Position numbers and translations under genes: made by a program. A stretch of 64,000 nucleotides of DNA from an uncultured Anaerotruncus sp. (GTDB lineage: Bacteria > Bacillota > Clostridia > Oscillospirales > Ruminococcaceae): contig CALWZG010000022.1 of NCBI GenBank assembly GCA_944385965.1, positions 62,001 to 126,000 on the forward strand. The letters are read 5' to 3'. This document shows, piece after piece, positions 17,897 through 26,840 of the stretch (the first letter of the stretch is position 1; every line of letters begins with the position of its first letter). Under the pieces are notes generated by a model, which made no database searches, was not told the origin of the DNA, and saw only the letters and a list, made by a program, of their open reading frames with translations.

Positions 17897-19393
17897 ATGA
17901 AATTCGACCCAGGAAACGAACTGAAAAAAAGCATAGAATATACCGCTTCCACGGTACAGCGGTCGGCCAGACAAACCGTTACAAGCGGTATCCGTAAGGT
18001 TGTCAGGCTGTTGGGGATACGTTCCCTGAGCCAGCAGGTACTGCGGGATGTGAAGGAGATTGGCAGAGGAAAGGTGGGATTTCACCCCTCCTCCCGAAAG
18101 GACTATGTGGACTTTGGACGCTTTTATGTCTCCAAAGTGCTGCTGGTGGCCATACCACTGTTGATTCTGTTGTGTGTGGCGGTGCTGGTGCGGTTTGTTT
18201 ATCCTCATGTGATGTCCGCCTTTTTTACACGTGACCTGCCGGTGACCTCCTCTCTCATCACGGGCTATAACGGGAAGGTGCGGCTGTTCAGTGAAGGGGG
18301 AACCCTTCTCTTTCAGGGAAAACTGGAGGAAGGCCGAATCAACGGTACCGGCACCCTTTACGACACCTGCGGCAACCTGGTGTATACCGGCGATTTCCAG
18401 GAGGAGCAGTATAACGGTACAGGGGAGCTTTATTATAGTGATGGTGTCCTCTGTTATCGGGGAGAATTCGCGAATAATGTTTATCAAGGGCAGGGCAGCC
18501 TCTATTATTCTGACGGTACGCTGCGTTACCAGGGGGGATTCTCGGATGGGCAGTTCCATGGGGAGGGAACCCTCTATACCAAAGATGGTCAGGTGGCCTA
18601 TACAGGACAGTTTCTGGCGGGACAGTACAGCGGCTCTGGTCAGTTGTACCATAATGGGGTATTGGCCTATCGAGGCGAGTTTCTGGCGGGGAAACGGGAA
18701 GGAACCGGCGTGGAGTACAATGCCGATGGTTCTGTGCTGTATAGCGGTACCTTCTTTGGGGATATGTTCCTCACCGGCAGCGGAGGAGAGGTCGCCTATC
18801 CTGACGGTTCTATCAAGTACAGCGGGGAGCTGGCGGATGGACTGTATCAGGGAAAGGGAACCCTTTACAATCAGGATGGCACCGTTTTGTATACGGGAGA
18901 GTTTGCCGAAGGTGTCTATCAGGGCAGCGGCGTGCTGAATCTCACCAGTAAAAGCGGCCAGCAAATCCGGTATGAGGGGAATTTTGACAAGGGTCAGCTA
19001 AGTGGTTCCGGACGACAGTACGTGGACCAGGTGCTGGTATATGAAGGGGATTTTTCCAACGGCAGCTATAATGGTTCTGGAAGCGCCTATGATTTGGAAA
19101 CGGGCAGCCTTTTATATACAGGCTCCTTTAAAAACGGCCTGTTTGATGGGGAAGGGGTTCTGTATGTCCCGGAATCCGGTGTCACCTATTACAAGGGCAG
19201 CTTTAAAGAAGGGCAGATGGATGGAGAAGGAATCCTGTATGACCAAGTTACAGGCATCCGGCGGTATGAAGGCGGATTTTTGAAAAACACCCTCAATGGT
19301 GAGGGTACCTTGTATGACAGCAGCGGTGTTCTCCTTTGCCAAGGAACCTTTTTGAATGGAGAATATTTGGATAGCGGGGAGGAAACGCCATGA
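17897..19393 (+). CDS. Membrane protein with about 15 extracytoplasmic MORN repeats
   Basis: A 498-residue protein starting at ATG 17897, directly after GGAAAGGAGG. About 80 basic N-terminal residues are followed by one membrane span (residues about 84-106, VLLVAIPLLILLCVAVLV) and then about 15 consecutive MORN-type repeats of 22-26 residues with the pattern Y-x-G-x-F-x-x-G-x-x-x-G-x-G-x-L-Y-x-x-D-G. By the positive-inside rule the repeats face outward. MORN repeats form long curved beta sheets that bind lipids or proteins. In this operon, between the tail-anchored protein and the cap gene, it may link the apparatus to the envelope; that is inference. Its stop overlaps the next start (ATGA). 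Confidence 0.8.
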   Translation: MKFDPGNELKKSIEYTASTVQRSARQTVTSGIRKVVRLLGIRSLSQQVLRDVKEIGRGKVGFHPSSRKDYVDFGRFYVSKVLLVAIPLLILLCVAVLVRFVYPHVMSAFFTRDLPVTSSLITGYNGKVRLFSEGGTLLFQGKLEEGRINGTGTLYDTCGNLVYTGDFQEEQYNGTGELYYSDGVLCYRGEFANNVYQGQGSLYYSDGTLRYQGGFSDGQFHGEGTLYTKDGQVAYTGQFLAGQYSGSGQLYHNGVLAYRGEFLAGKREGTGVEYNADGSVLYSGTFFGDMFLTGSGGEVAYPDGSIKYSGELADGLYQGKGTLYNQDGTVLYTGEFAEGVYQGSGVLNLTSKSGQQIRYEGNFDKGQLSGSGRQYVDQVLVYEGDFSNGSYNGSGSAYDLETGSLLYTGSFKNGLFDGEGVLYVPESGVTYYKGSFKEGQMDGEGILYDQVTGIRRYEGGFLKNTLNGEGTLYDSSGVLLCQGTFLNGEYLDSGEETP

Positions 19394-19947
19394 AATACAC
19401 AGCCATCGCCCAGGTGAGCCGCCAAATTGTAGAGCTGCTGCGGGAAGGGCTGGCTCCGGAACTGCTGCGTGAGGATGCGGTGGGGTTGTGCGCACCGGAC
19501 AACAGAGGGGATTTTTCCCTGGGGGTGTATCTTTACAGTGTGGAGCCATCGGAGCATGCCCGTATCAGCGGCCGCACCAACCAGACACTGTTTACCCAGA
19601 AATATCCACCTTTGGTGCTGGACTTGTTTTATATGATTACCCCCTATCTGAAAAGTGATGTGAAATTCCTGTTCGAGGAGGAACAGACCCTGCTGGGCCG
19701 GGTATTTCAGATTATCAACGATAACAGTGTACTGGCTCAGGAGGATGATGAGGCGGTTACTTTGGAGCTTTGCAACCCTACTCTGGAGCAGCGGGAAAAA
19801 ATCTGGGGCAGCTCTTCCCAGCTCTATCGGGTTTCCGCTTTTGTTTCCGCCAGAGCGGTGATTGTGGAATCCGCCCGCAGCAGAGAGGTGGCACGGGTAC
19901 GGGAATTTGTGGTGGATACAAACCAGAATCAAAGGAGGGGGCTATGA
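19390..19947 (+). CDS. DUF4255 / Afp16-like tail terminator (cap) protein
   Basis: A 185-residue protein of the DUF4255 (Pvc16 N-terminal) family, which caps the tube and sheath and ends tail growth. It shows the family pattern with an N-terminal helix (AQVSRQIVELLREGL), a short strand segment SLGVYLYSVEPSEHARI with the R-x-S-G-R, the P-P-L-V-L-D-L-F-Y-M-I-T-P-Y motif and a following LLGRVFQIINDNSVL helix. These are the standard landmarks (L-L-YML-P). It overlaps the MORN gene by ATGA at 19390 and the following gene by ATGA at 19944. Confidence 0.9.
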   Translation: MKYTAIAQVSRQIVELLREGLAPELLREDAVGLCAPDNRGDFSLGVYLYSVEPSEHARISGRTNQTLFTQKYPPLVLDLFYMITPYLKSDVKFLFEEEQTLLGRVFQIINDNSVLAQEDDEAVTLELCNPTLEQREKIWGSSSQLYRVSAFVSARAVIVESARSREVARVREFVVDTNQNQRRGL

Positions 19948-20636
19948 GCAGAAGAAGCATCAAGGTAAGTTTGGCTTTGATGGTGACCGACTTGCTGACC
20001 GGAAAGCCCATCCAAACAGGATTGCGGATCCGTTTGGACAGCGGTCTCCCGGCGCTGGGGAAAAAGGAAGGCTTCTGGGTATTTCTCAATCTGCCGCCAG
20101 CCCTCTACACGGTAGTGGTGGAGGCTCCTTTTTATCAGAAGAAGGAGATGCGTCTGCTGGCAGGAGAGGGGTTTTCTCTGGTCCAGGTGGGGCTGATTCC
20201 CAACAGACATTTCTCTTTTTCTCAACCGGTGCATTGGCTGACAGGCCCCCTTCCCTCCCAACGGCCCATTTGGGCGGCGCTGGAGGAACAGACACCTCGT
20301 TTCCGGCTTACCCAGGCTTTCGCGGCGGGGGACAGCACTCTTTCGCTTTATGATACCGGACCGGCTTTTTCTACCCTTCAGGTTTGGATTGATGGAGAGG
20401 AAGGTAAGAGGGGACTGTTTCAGCTGAGCCCTGAGAGGATGGAGGAGGGGAGATACCGCTTGGACCGTCCCTGTCCCTTCCCCATGGACCATCGAACCAA
20501 AATCCTCCCGGCGGCGGAGGTGGATGGGACTTCCCAAAGGTATGACATCCCTCTGCCCGCCTCCTGCAACGCTCTTTATCTGGTGGATGGAGATGGGAGG
20601 CTGCTGTTATCCAGACAACGAACAGGAGATGAGTAA
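19944..20636 (+). CDS. Beta-rich protein of unknown function between cap and PAAR genes
   Basis: A 230-residue protein starting at ATG 19944, overlapping the DUF4255 stop (ATGA) with AAAGGAGGGGG upstream. I do not recognise a named family. The N-terminal 75 residues (SLALMVTDLLTGKPIQTG, then GFWVFLNLPPALYTVVVEAPFY) look like a transthyretin or carboxypeptidase-regulatory-like beta sandwich, as in proteins that decorate tails. The rest has a strand pattern with WIDGEEGKRGLFQL. Proteins of this kind often accompany DUF4255 in CIS loci, and a surface or adaptor role is plausible but not shown. Confidence 0.6.
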   Translation: MSRRSIKVSLALMVTDLLTGKPIQTGLRIRLDSGLPALGKKEGFWVFLNLPPALYTVVVEAPFYQKKEMRLLAGEGFSLVQVGLIPNRHFSFSQPVHWLTGPLPSQRPIWAALEEQTPRFRLTQAFAAGDSTLSLYDTGPAFSTLQVWIDGEEGKRGLFQLSPERMEEGRYRLDRPCPFPMDHRTKILPAAEVDGTSQRYDIPLPASCNALYLVDGDGRLLLSRQRTGDE

Positions 20637-20639
20637 ACA

Positions 20640-21026
20640 ATGGCTTTGGCTGTTTGCGGCGGCGCTATGATGCAGTGCAGTTTTGGTATGGCACCCTCCG
20701 CCTTGATGGTTCTTCCTCAGAACAAGGTGATGAATGTGATGGGGCTGGCCAACATTATGGACAATAAGCCGATGGTGAATATTATGCCTTTTGGAATGTG
20801 TTCCTCCATGGCCAATCCCACAGTAGCCTCCGCCACAGCGGCAGCGTTGGGGGTACTGACCCCCATGCCTTGCATCCCTGTGATTCCAGGACCGTGGGCG
20901 CCAGGTTCCCCCACATGCCTGATTGGAGGACAGCCCGCCCTTAACAACAGCTGCAAACTGACCTGTGCTTATGGAGGGGTAATTCAGATTACCAATCCTG
21001 GCCAGACCACCATTCAAATTCCGTAA
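20640..21026 (+). CDS. DUF4280 PAAR-like spike tip protein
   Basis: A 128-residue protein of the DUF4280 (PAAR-like) family, which forms the sharp tip on the spike. It begins ALAVCGGAMMQCSFGMAPS and has the family hallmarks: repeated MxxF/C segments, the MPCIPVIPGPWAPGSP stretch and a C-terminal CAYGGVIQI strand. Four to six cysteines are spread through it and may bind metal as in PAAR proteins. It follows the preceding gene by 3 bases. No toxin domain is fused; an effector, if any, must attach non-covalently. Confidence 0.9.
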   Translation: MALAVCGGAMMQCSFGMAPSALMVLPQNKVMNVMGLANIMDNKPMVNIMPFGMCSSMANPTVASATAAALGVLTPMPCIPVIPGPWAPGSPTCLIGGQPALNNSCKLTCAYGGVIQITNPGQTTIQIP

Positions 21027-21046
21027 CGGTAAAAGGACGTAGAACC

Positions 21047-23716
21047 ATGGGAAAAAAAAGATGGATTTCTCTTCTGTTTTTATGGATTGTTTTATCCATA
21101 GTGGGCTGCTGGATTTTATATCGGTATGTGGCTAACTACAACTACAACCACCCTTTTCTTATAGCGCAGGATGACACCCATGTGGTTGTGGTGGATGATA
21201 ACGACCGCCAGACCAATATTTTGCAGCTGGATACCCAAAACCGCATTACAGGGAAAATCTCTTATGACCGTATAGAAAATAACAGGCATCATGTTGCATG
21301 GAAGCTGTTCCAGGCGGAGAACGGCTGGTATCTGATGGACCTTTATAATCTCATCGGCGGTTCGGATGATCACTTTGATCTGTATTATCTGGATTTCCAG
21401 CAACAGGAGATGGTACTGCTTTACCAAAGCTTGGAAACTATGTGCAATGACCAGTGTTCAGAACAGGGCATCAAAATCTATGTGAATCACCGAATGGAAA
21501 TCACTGTGGATGGTGATGTTATTTATCTGGACTTACTGGGGAGAACCTCTGAAAATGAGTTTCGAGATATGCGCTTCCGTCTGAAGGACGGAGCATGTGA
21601 ATTGCAGCAGGTGCGGGAAGTCCCGTTTGTCCTGCTGAAGGATGTTCTATGGGGAAGTGTCCATATTTCCCTGTACGAAAATATCCAGGGAATCTTTTAT
21701 GAGAAGCAGCCACTTTCCAAGGACTTCTACTCCAACCTGCTGATCAGCCAAAAAGGGGGGATTTATGCTGTCAATCAGACCAAAGATGTAGTGGAGCAGC
21801 TGCTGCCCAAGGAGAAAAAGCTGGTGGTGGACCCGGAAAACACCCTCAACCGTTTGGAGGAATATGACCTTTCTCTGCGGGGGATACGGGCGCTGAGTAT
21901 GGTGAATGGGGAAAATTTTGCCGCGGCCTATTATGACCTGGGACTGCCCAGGGTATTGGTGGAATGGAATGGACAGTTCCATATCTACGATTCCGCCCAG
22001 GTGATGGATACCCCTATGCTTGTACTTTGGTGTGCTTTATTGACTTTGGTGCTGGGAATTTTGGTACTGGGAAGCGCCTTCCTGATCCGGTATCTGTGGA
22101 ATCACGGGTCGGTAGTGGTTAAGATTTTATCCGGCATGATCCCAGCGATGATATTGCTTTCCGGGGGTTCCATCTGGCTGGTGTCGGCTCTGCTGACCCA
22201 ATATCAGCGGCAGCAGGATCAGAGAACGATGGAGATGATTGCCCAAGAGGTCCATTCTTTTGGGTATCATCAGACCATTGAGGATTTTGGAACCGTTCTT
22301 GACAGCCTGAAAAACACAGACCCTCAAGCGGATATGCAGGCGCTGAAGAATTATTATGAGATGTTCTATAATATTCAGGCCCTTTCCCTCCAACTGTATG
22401 AGGAGCCGGTTATCTGGGACGAGGAGGCTGGGGTGGAGTTTTCCAATCAGTATCACTGCAATATTGAATATTATGGACTGGACCAGCAGAACAACTCATA
22501 TTACTGCATTTACGGCCCCCACTCTATGATTCCTTTGGAACAGTGGATGGCGCCCAGAGAGCTGATGTTCTTCAATGATACCATTGAAGCTGATACAGAC
22601 GAGATGTTTACCCATTACAGTGACAACAATCAAAAGTTTATTGGTTTGATTCTTCCCAGCTGGCTGGAGGATGGAACGGTCAATGGCTTTTATCTGATTT
22701 TGGGGGACCGGATTGAAGGAAACAACCAGGTGAAGGAGATTATCAGACGGTTCGTCTTCTGGCAGATTATGGTTTGTGCCCTTTTGGTGGTGCTGCTGAC
22801 CCCGGTGATTTATTTTACCCTTAGGCCCCTTGGGACCCTGCGCAGGAAAGCGAATATGCTTACCCAGGGAGCGCTTCCCACGCTGGACCCTCCCCGGAAG
22901 GGTGTGCGCAATGAAATTACCGATCTGGAGGATACCTTCCGGCAGCTGGTGGAACAGTTTGGGCAAAGTACCCAGCAGCTGAACCATCTGCAAAATCTCA
23001 GCAGAGCTTATTTTTCCCGCCAGATTCTGGCCCTGCTTGATAAAAAAAGCGTGGCCCAACTGACCTTCCAGGAGACCACCACCCAGCTCCTTTATATCGC
23101 CTATCTCCGTGGAAGCGACAGAAGCTTTGCTGGTATCCAGCGGCTGGTGGAAAAACTGATTGGATGGCTGGAAGGCTGTGACGGATTTTTTGCTTCTGTC
23201 ACCGGTGAGGAGCTGGTTCTGGTGTCCCGGAAACCTTCTCTGTTTTACGCAGCCGCGGCGATGGCTCAGGAGGAAGACATTCACATTGCCTTTGACCATA
23301 CGCCGGTAACGGTGCGGGTGATGGGCGCCAATGAGGAATACCGTTTTCTGGTCTTTCCCGAGGACCAGAACCGAAAGGAAGCACTTTGCGTCTATCGGGA
23401 TGGAATGAACTGCCGGCTGCTTGTCACCGAAGGCTCCTTCCCGCTGCAAGAGGAAAATTGGAGCTTCCGGAAGGTGGGCCTGCTGGACCGACAGGGGTTG
23501 ATGGAATGTTTCCTGGATTCTTCTGCCAACCAGTATCGGATGGGGCAGGAGGATTTGGAGCGAGGGGTGGAGCAGTTTTTCCGAGAGGAGTACGTTCTGG
23601 CCCGGAACAGTTTTGTCCAGGCCCTGCGCCGTTACCCACAGGACCAGGCGGCGCTTTACTATATCAGGCTGATTGACGCCGGAATCGGTGGGCAGCAAAA
23701 GGAGGAAAATTTGTGA
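21047..23716 (+). CDS. Multi-pass membrane sensor with degenerate class III cyclase domain (first of a pair)
   Basis: An 889-residue protein. One span at residues about 7-27, an outward strand-rich domain of about 290 residues, two spans near 321-384, a second outward domain and a span near 568-597 leading into a HAMP-like region (RPLGTLRRKANM onward). Then comes a segment laid out like a class III nucleotidyl cyclase: the helix AYFSRQILALLDKKSV, a strand where cyclases have FxDI (here LLYIAYLRG), the pattern GFFASVTGEELVLV where cyclases have GF-KYIGDAIMALF. The metal Asp residues are missing, so it should be inactive. The end (YVLARNSFVQALRRYPQDQAALYY) matches the TPR-like tail of such cyclases. 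Likely a sensor; the role is inferred. Confidence 0.6.
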   Translation: MGKKRWISLLFLWIVLSIVGCWILYRYVANYNYNHPFLIAQDDTHVVVVDDNDRQTNILQLDTQNRITGKISYDRIENNRHHVAWKLFQAENGWYLMDLYNLIGGSDDHFDLYYLDFQQQEMVLLYQSLETMCNDQCSEQGIKIYVNHRMEITVDGDVIYLDLLGRTSENEFRDMRFRLKDGACELQQVREVPFVLLKDVLWGSVHISLYENIQGIFYEKQPLSKDFYSNLLISQKGGIYAVNQTKDVVEQLLPKEKKLVVDPENTLNRLEEYDLSLRGIRALSMVNGENFAAAYYDLGLPRVLVEWNGQFHIYDSAQVMDTPMLVLWCALLTLVLGILVLGSAFLIRYLWNHGSVVVKILSGMIPAMILLSGGSIWLVSALLTQYQRQQDQRTMEMIAQEVHSFGYHQTIEDFGTVLDSLKNTDPQADMQALKNYYEMFYNIQALSLQLYEEPVIWDEEAGVEFSNQYHCNIEYYGLDQQNNSYYCIYGPHSMIPLEQWMAPRELMFFNDTIEADTDEMFTHYSDNNQKFIGLILPSWLEDGTVNGFYLILGDRIEGNNQVKEIIRRFVFWQIMVCALLVVLLTPVIYFTLRPLGTLRRKANMLTQGALPTLDPPRKGVRNEITDLEDTFRQLVEQFGQSTQQLNHLQNLSRAYFSRQILALLDKKSVAQLTFQETTTQLLYIAYLRGSDRSFAGIQRLVEKLIGWLEGCDGFFASVTGEELVLVSRKPSLFYAAAAMAQEEDIHIAFDHTPVTVRVMGANEEYRFLVFPEDQNRKEALCVYRDGMNCRLLVTEGSFPLQEENWSFRKVGLLDRQGLMECFLDSSANQYRMGQEDLERGVEQFFREEYVLARNSFVQALRRYPQDQAALYYIRLIDAGIGGQQKEENL

Positions 23717-26307
23717 AAGGATGGCTGAAACGGCTATGGTGGGGCATTGGTCTGCTGATGCTTCCCTTGCTGGTGACTGGTGTGGTTGGTTATTCGGATA
23801 CCCACCTGAAGCTGGATTACTGCAAGACGCTGGTTTCCTACCAGGGGGGCTTGGCCGGTATCCAGGAAAACCAGATGCTGTCTCAGATCTTTCTGACCGA
23901 CCACAATGGGAAGCTCACCGGAAATATCCAGGCCCTGAATATTGATTTATGGCACCAGAGGATTAAGAGCTTTGACCAACTGTTCCAGGACGAGAATGGC
24001 ACATTGTATGTGGCCTGCACTCTGCATGGATCGGAGGGCAAGGAGACGAAAGCGGTCTACCAGGCGGATTTTCAGTGGGAGATTCTGCGGCCGGTATGGG
24101 AGGTAGCCCAGGAGGAGGTTGAGGGCAGCTTCCAGTCACAGCAGCTGTTCAGCGTGATAGATGGCCAACTGTATTTTACTCTTTACGAGGATTCCTCCAA
24201 TCAGCTGCTTACCTACGCCAAGAAACCGGGAGAAGAAGCTGTACAGGTCAGCGCTACCCCCCGCCGAGGCTGTGAGCCGGAACAGTATTTATATACCGAA
24301 AAGGGGCTGCTGACCCTTTACCGGGACCAGGGGATATTTTTGCAGGAGGAAAGGATTTATCCTCAGTCTGACCAATCCAAGCTTCTGCTGAATGGTCTGG
24401 GATATGAGGATGGTGTGGTATCCTGTTTGGACCTTTACCAGCAGCAAGCAGTATGGATTTATCTGGATACGGATGTGGTTGCGTCACAGCCGGTACAGTC
24501 TCAGCTGGATTTGACCAAAATGCAGAATGTCCATTCACATCTGGGCGGCGGTTTTTCCGCTTCTTTGGAGCAGGGAAACACCCTGATGGGCATTTATTGG
24601 GATCACACCGGAGTGCGGACCTTTCAGAATTTGAAAGGGGAGCTTCAATGGCGGATTATAGGGTTTTGTTTTCTTCTGAGCCTGTTGCTGGAGCTGATGA
24701 TTCTGGGGATACTCTGGGTGTTCTGGGTGCGCAGAAGAGCAGGGCGGCGCAAGGGGGAACGATACTTCCTCAGCGTCCGTATCCGCATCAGCTTGATTTC
24801 CATTGCTATTGTGGTGGTGGGGGCGGCGGTTATCACCGTCATGTCCGGCCTGTTTATGAAGGAGTATTCCAGACAGCGGCAGCAGATGGACAGCGCCAAC
24901 GCGGTTCAGTCTTTGCTGGGGATGCTGGAGCGTACAGCGAAGCTGGAGCCTTCTGGAGAGAGCAAGGGATTCTCTTTGGAATTTATCCAGAAGCTGAATA
25001 GCTGGATCAGCGACCAGAACGCCAATGGAGTAGATTATAGGTATGAGCTGTTTTTACGGGAAAATGGGGTCTGGTATTGTGTTTACAGCGCGAATCTAAC
25101 CACACCGGCCCTGGCGGAACATGTGATGACCAGCCATAACTTGGTATACTGTAACCAAGCGGTGGAGAAGGATGTGATCCAATCCTTTGGGGATCGCCGC
25201 AGTGTAGGAATTCTGCGGTACGCTGTTTCGCCAGCGGATTTCACCCTGCCTGGAGGAGAAAATTGCGTTCTGGTGGCGGCGTCTATTACCGATGGTTATG
25301 GACAGCAGGTGATGATTCTGGAGGCGGTGCTGCTGCTGCTGAGGGTGGTGGCAATCACCTGGCTGATTCTGATTGTGGTGGAAAATTTGCTCATATGGCT
25401 GTTTATGAATCACCTGCGGCGGTTGAACCGGGAACTTGCCCAGTCCGCCACCCAAGGGGAGTGGAAAATCACTGACTTTGCCGGACGGGATGAAGTGGCG
25501 GAAACCGCCCAGACGATGAAAGCTATGACCGGCAGTATCCAGGTCTATTTAAAGGATATCCGTACCTGTAACGCCCAGTATGAGCTTTTGATTCCAAAGG
25601 ATATGATTCGCCTCATGGGAGCGGATTCCTTTACCCAGGTACAGGCTGGGCAGAGGGTCCAGCGGGAGGTCACCCTGCTGACCCTATCCCTTCATTCCAA
25701 TCCATCTGAGCCTTTTTCCCAATTGCTGAAGGAAGGGCTGGAGGTGGTCCGGTGTCAGCAGGGGATGTTGGTACGTTTTGACCTTCATAAGATTCGCTGC
25801 TGCTTTTTACAGCGGGAGCAGGCTTTAGCTGCGTTGGGACAACTGTTGGCACATCCTGTTCTGGGGCATTATGGAACCTTCTTCTTTGCGCCTGCCACTT
25901 TGGAGGTGGGGGTTATTGGCAATGAGTCGGTGAAATATGTGCTGACCTTGTCGGAGGAAGGGAGATTGCTCCGCTGTCTGGAGGAACAGTGGACTGGCCC
26001 AAATTACAAGGGATTTTTTCTGGGGCAGAAGGATTGGCGTATCAAAACCGGACTGCCTGGATATTTCTCCCGCCTGGGTGGCTGGGTAGAAGGAAGACCC
26101 TTTTTCCAGCTGCTTCCCCAAAAGGAAAACCCGCTGGCCTTTGCAACTAAAAAATCTTTTGAGCGGGGATTAGGCCGTTTGCGGAAGGGCGATTATGAGG
26201 GAGCAATGGAGCTCTTTGATTCTATCTGTCATGGGGACAATCAGGACGCCCTGGCAGCCTATTACAGGCTGGAATGTGAGAAAAGATTGGAGGAAGAGGG
26301 GCGATGA
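23713..26307 (+). CDS. Multi-pass membrane sensor with degenerate class III cyclase domain (second of a pair)
   Basis: An 864-residue paralogue in architecture of the preceding protein, overlapping it by GTGA at 23713. It has an N-terminal span, an outward strand-rich domain, spans near 312-337, 357-383 and 533-565, a HAMP-like stretch (LNRELAQSATQGEWKITDFA) and a cyclase-like end. Here IPKDMIRLMGADSFTQVQAG then QRVQREVTLLTLS follows the canonical cyclase lead-in with the catalytic Asp replaced (LS for SDI). GVIGNES lies where cyclases have a GTVG motif. The last 60 residues (LRKGDYEGAMELFDSI) are TPR-like. Two such proteins in tandem suggest a heterodimeric signalling or anchoring unit for the CIS. 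Confidence 0.6.
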   Translation: MKGWLKRLWWGIGLLMLPLLVTGVVGYSDTHLKLDYCKTLVSYQGGLAGIQENQMLSQIFLTDHNGKLTGNIQALNIDLWHQRIKSFDQLFQDENGTLYVACTLHGSEGKETKAVYQADFQWEILRPVWEVAQEEVEGSFQSQQLFSVIDGQLYFTLYEDSSNQLLTYAKKPGEEAVQVSATPRRGCEPEQYLYTEKGLLTLYRDQGIFLQEERIYPQSDQSKLLLNGLGYEDGVVSCLDLYQQQAVWIYLDTDVVASQPVQSQLDLTKMQNVHSHLGGGFSASLEQGNTLMGIYWDHTGVRTFQNLKGELQWRIIGFCFLLSLLLELMILGILWVFWVRRRAGRRKGERYFLSVRIRISLISIAIVVVGAAVITVMSGLFMKEYSRQRQQMDSANAVQSLLGMLERTAKLEPSGESKGFSLEFIQKLNSWISDQNANGVDYRYELFLRENGVWYCVYSANLTTPALAEHVMTSHNLVYCNQAVEKDVIQSFGDRRSVGILRYAVSPADFTLPGGENCVLVAASITDGYGQQVMILEAVLLLLRVVAITWLILIVVENLLIWLFMNHLRRLNRELAQSATQGEWKITDFAGRDEVAETAQTMKAMTGSIQVYLKDIRTCNAQYELLIPKDMIRLMGADSFTQVQAGQRVQREVTLLTLSLHSNPSEPFSQLLKEGLEVVRCQQGMLVRFDLHKIRCCFLQREQALAALGQLLAHPVLGHYGTFFFAPATLEVGVIGNESVKYVLTLSEEGRLLRCLEEQWTGPNYKGFFLGQKDWRIKTGLPGYFSRLGGWVEGRPFFQLLPQKENPLAFATKKSFERGLGRLRKGDYEGAMELFDSICHGDNQDALAAYYRLECEKRLEEEGR

Positions 26308-26819
26308 AAAGAGGCTTTGGACATCGGCTGGCAGCAGCAGCGCTGATACTGCTGGCTGGGGGTGGATGTTTTTGGTGGTGGCAGAGTCAGAAGGTTTCTC
26401 TGGAGGATTATACCGTACAAATACAGCAACTGTCCAACAGAGGAGAGAGGCAGCAGGCGCTGAAGCTTTGCGACCAGGCCATTCAAAAATATCCTCAGGA
26501 AGGGTCTCTTTATGAGAAAAAAGCACAGATTTACTGGTCGGAAGAGCAGCAAGATTTAGCGATGAGAACGCTGGATTACGGTTATAAACAAACCGGCTGG
26601 GAACAGCTCAAGCAGCTGAAAGAGCTGTATGGCATCACGGAGGAGGAAGATGTGTTTTTCCAGGAGGTGATACCATCTTTCTCGGATACCCAACAGCAGA
26701 TGGAAGATGTGGAGCCCTATGTTTCTTATGAGCTGCCGGAAGTTTCTCTGCCAGCAGTCCAGAGGAAGGAACCCCCAAAAGAAGATGATGACGAAACGGT
26801 GGAAGAAGACCCACGCTGA
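26304..26819 (+). CDS. Membrane-anchored TPR protein
   Basis: A 171-residue protein overlapping the previous stop by ATGA. Residues 7-25 form a membrane anchor (LAAAALILLAGGGCFWWW). The residues before the Cys are Gly-Gly-Gly, so this is not a good lipobox and I treat it as an uncleaved anchor. Residues about 33-100 contain two TPR-like helical repeats (RGERQQALKLCDQAIQKYP, then EEQQDLAMRTLDYGYKQ). The end is acidic and Pro-rich. It may be an accessory of the two membrane sensors, which also end in TPR-like helices. Confidence 0.65.
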   Translation: MKRGFGHRLAAAALILLAGGGCFWWWQSQKVSLEDYTVQIQQLSNRGERQQALKLCDQAIQKYPQEGSLYEKKAQIYWSEEQQDLAMRTLDYGYKQTGWEQLKQLKELYGITEEEDVFFQEVIPSFSDTQQQMEDVEPYVSYELPEVSLPAVQRKEPPKEDDDETVEEDPR

Positions 26820-26840
26820 AATAGTGAAGGAGAGAGTATT

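Noticed and set aside
18290..19380. Repeated DNA within the MORN gene as a possible CRISPR or tandem repeat array
   Set aside because: The repetition follows the protein repeat (22-26 codons, in frame, diverged) and there is no conserved direct repeat with unique spacers.
21047..26307. Active adenylate or guanylate cyclases
   Set aside because: The metal-binding Asp positions are missing in both proteins, so only a degenerate domain is claimed.
26304..26400. Lipobox at the start of the TPR protein
   Set aside because: Residues before the Cys are Gly-Gly-Gly with no aliphatic residue at the -3 position, so lipidation is not supported.
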